DNA of 64,000 nucleotides, from NCBI RefSeq assembly GCF_000365425.1, contig NZ_AQOV01000001.1, positions 620,001 to 684,000 of the forward strand, in the 5' to 3' direction. The first letter of the stretch is position 1, and each line of letters begins with the position of its first letter. The notes under the pieces are model-generated. The model did not search any database and was not told where the DNA came from. It saw only the letters and a list, made by a program, of their open reading frames with translations. Source of the stretch: Methylomonas sp. MK1. Its GTDB lineage: Bacteria > Pseudomonadota > Gammaproteobacteria > Methylococcales > Methylomonadaceae. Positions 62,284-64,000 of this stretch are shown piece by piece. The position numbers and the translations under genes were made by a program.

Positions 62284-63462
62284 TTATTTGACAATAGTCA
62301 AATTTGGTCGCCTCGCCGACTTGCCATCCGCAATGAGATCACGATCCTTTCGACCACCAAGTGCTGTAAGCATTAGTCCGAATGTCAGTTCATCTATTTC
62401 TTGAGGTAAAACCATCAATTCACTAGCGACATCATTTTTAGAAACCCCTTCCGCTCGTAATGCTGCAAATACCTTCGATAAGACTTGCGAAGTTTCAAAA
62501 GACGATCCATCCGGTTCTTTGTTACGCCCATATTGGGATAGTTGCACGCAAAGAGTTCTATAGGTCCAATCCGTCGTGAGACCAAGTGAGTGCAATCGGT
62601 AGTTCAAGGCAGCAGCGGAAACCGTCCAATATTTCTTGTGAGCTATTAGGCTGGGTAGCGTAGCCGAACGTGGTGCGTTTGCCAAAATGCTCTTTCTAGG
62701 CATAAGGAACGCTGAGGCAAACGCATTTGCATCCCTTTCCGCCTCTTGCCCCTGTGGCGCGCCGTGCCTATGCATAATCAAATGTCCCAGTTCATGCGCG
62801 GCATCGAAACGGCAGCGTTCCGCTGTCTTGTTGGTGTTAAGAAACACGTACGGCTTACCGCCATACCACATCGAAAATGCATCAACTTCCCTGGCATCAA
62901 TAGCCAACGAAAATACGCGTATACCATTTGACTCCAGCAATGAAATCATGTTCCTAATTGGCAATTCTCCTAGCCCCCAATAATGCCTGAGTGCATCGGA
63001 GTAGGCTTCTGGATCATGCTCTTCACCTGCTGCTGGATATAGATCGCCTTGATCCGACCTGGGAGCCGCTTGTGAAATTGAGCTCGCTCGTAATCCATTT
63101 CTGTCGAAATCAGGCATCTTGGTTTGAGGTAAGTCAAAGCGTTGTTCAATCCATTCGCTCAACAAGAGAGCAATGCTTCCAGCACCAAGCGCCATAGCTC
63201 GTTGAGATGATGTCATTTTTGTCAAAGCTCTAAAACTCGCAATATCCGGTTTTAGTTCATCCACATCCGAAGCACAGAAAAAGGCCACGGGAAAACCCAA
63301 GACGCGAGATATTCGATTTACGGTTTCAGGTTCGGGAATGGTAGCTCCACATTCATAAGCGGATACCGAACGTTCTGAAACTTCAATTCGCTCTGCGAGT
63401 GCGCGCTTTGTAATGCCACGGCGCTTTCTAGCCAAGGCAAAGCGAGTGGAATTAAACATCAT
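62284..63462 (-). CDS. XRE-type regulator fused to an ImmA/IrrE metallopeptidase
   Basis: 392 aa. The N-terminal Cro/CI HTH is TKRALAERIEVSERSVSAYE. The central zinc peptidase has FDAAHELGHLIMH (HExxH) followed by ERDANAFASAFLMP. A C-terminal helical region of about 100 residues has no motif I know. Such proteins cleave partner repressors or respond to DNA damage and phage. The start overlaps the partner gene stop (ATGA). Confidence 0.92.
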   Translation of the reverse strand: MMFNSTRFALARKRRGITKRALAERIEVSERSVSAYECGATIPEPETVNRISRVLGFPVAFFCASDVDELKPDIASFRALTKMTSSQRAMALGAGSIALLLSEWIEQRFDLPQTKMPDFDRNGLRASSISQAAPRSDQGDLYPAAGEEHDPEAYSDALRHYWGLGELPIRNMISLLESNGIRVFSLAIDAREVDAFSMWYGGKPYVFLNTNKTAERCRFDAAHELGHLIMHRHGAPQGQEAERDANAFASAFLMPRKSILANAPRSATLPSLIAHKKYWTVSAAALNYRLHSLGLTTDWTYRTLCVQLSQYGRNKEPDGSSFETSQVLSKVFAALRAEGVSKNDVASELMVLPQEIDELTFGLMLTALGGRKDRDLIADGKSARRPNLTIVK

Positions 63463-64000
63463 GAAGCCTTACGTCGGATTGGAACGTCAATTTCCGGAAC
63501 ATCAGGCATGTTGACATCAATAAAATCACCTTCGCGCGGAATGACAGGAAGGATTATGCGTTCCTTCCAAGCCTTTATTTTTCCATTTGAAATCAGAGAG
63601 GGCAATGATAATTCAGCCCGGACTTCTTCATCAGATAAATGTATCAGTAATACCCAAGTGCTTAAGCCCGCTTTTTCGATTACTGGAGGCAAAAACTCGG
63701 CAAATAAATCAAATTGATTGTTAGCACTAATAGCATCAATCGTATTGATACCTTTAGGACATTTGTTCGAAGGGCTAAGGTGAGCAAGGCCTGTGCATTC
63801 ATCGCCAGTTGTAACGGCAATCGCAAGATTACCAATTGAATTGATCGTTAATTCATAATTACCCTGATCAGACTTAAGCCAGCCATCAGGACGTAAATTA
63901 TCGCGCAATGCTGCAACTGTCTGCGCCCACATAGAATAACCAAAGAATATTCGAGGATGATTTGCAGTTAGCAGGGTTCTAGCCAAATATCCCTGCCTAA
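63459..64000 (-). CDS. Unknown partner of the XRE-ImmA/IrrE protein, 5' end outside the window
   Basis: At least 180 codons, open through the right edge, so the internal TTG at 63986 need not be the start. Visible segments are YELTINSIGNLAIAVTTGDE, CTGLAHLSPSNKCPKGINTI and ISNGKIKAWKERIILPVIPR. The strict 4-nt overlap with the metalloprotease gene marks a two-gene module. I do not recognise the family. Confidence 0.65.
   Translation of the reverse strand, partial: RQGYLARTLLTANHPRIFFGYSMWAQTVAALRDNLRPDGWLKSDQGNYELTINSIGNLAIAVTTGDECTGLAHLSPSNKCPKGINTIDAISANNQFDLFAEFLPPVIEKAGLSTWVLLIHLSDEEVRAELSLPSLISNGKIKAWKERIILPVIPREGDFIDVNMPDVPEIDVPIRRKAS

Noticed and set aside
1..64000. CRISPR arrays, tRNA and rRNA genes, phage structural genes
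   Set aside because: No regularly spaced identical repeats, tRNA-like cloverleafs, rRNA stretches or phage modules were seen by reading.

Overview
The window looks like chromosome of a gammaproteobacterium of moderate GC content. Gene families and gene order (a YbhGFSR-type exporter, an ada-alkA operon, an FMN-riboswitch ribB, leuA facing an Lrp regulator) would fit an environmental organism such as a methanotroph of the Methylococcales. That placement is an inference; no rRNA, tRNA or marker gene is present. Conserved genes sit at the two ends (1-13.5 kb and 51-62 kb). Between them lies about 38 kb of accessory DNA, bracketed by two near-identical EamA exporter genes in the same orientation (5951-6871 and 51362-52282).

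Left end (1-13.5 kb): a four-part exporter (adaptor, double ABC ATPase, two ABC-2 permeases) with its own outer-membrane lipoprotein channel; EamA copy 1; an alkylation-damage operon ada-alkA-2OG oxygenase; and a MocR regulator divergent from a carboxymuconolactone decarboxylase/GNAT/flavodoxin-like reductase operon. From 13.7 to 16.9 kb come a frameshifted GNAT, a frameshifted MOSC-flavin reductase-ferredoxin fusion, and a NikR relative lacking most nickel ligands. An intact ISKra4-type insertion sequence follows (17525-18928), with a 7-bp target duplication and a probable programmed -1 frameshift.

Cassette region (about 19-28.7 kb, + strand): small single-function genes (DJ-1/PfpI, hydrolase, HhH protein, MAPEG, Vat-type acetyltransferase, exported HAD protein, TfoX C-domain, tautomerase, methyltransferase, transglycosylase, NTF2) separated by sequences that read as integron attC sites. 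There is no integrase in the window, so it is a cluster of attC sites without integrase, or the far end of a longer array. A 5'-truncated group II intron lies against one attC and is joined to a fragment of a VOC-family gene.

Minus-strand island (29.1-48.9 kb): about 30 tightly packed, often overlapping genes all read leftwards. They include five GNATs, three class I methyltransferases, three alpha/beta hydrolases, two GFA proteins, GST, amidase, LspA, PAP2, PaiB, a shikimate-dehydrogenase-like protein and an FMN-reductase/transglutaminase fusion. A LuxR-type acyl-homoserine-lactone receptor gene (49082-49792) diverges from the island. Two near-perfect lux boxes (48973-48988 and 45235-45250) sit upstream of its two leading genes, and no luxI is present. 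The most interesting hypothesis here is that this LuxR solo controls the island by quorum sensing.

Right end (50-64 kb): MAPEG/HxlR pair, EamA copy 2, ribB with FMN riboswitch, AraC regulator, a textbook amino-acid attenuator with Ile/Thr codons placed before an unrelated NTF2-like gene, a TfoX N-domain protein, a beta-lactamase-fold lipoprotein, lrp/leuA, a methyltransferase, and an XRE-ImmA/IrrE regulator-protease with an overlapping partner gene cut by the window edge.

Six genes between 13.7 and 40 kb are each broken by a single small indel in a short repeat. This suggests either slippage decay or sequencing error, and should be settled before calling them dead.
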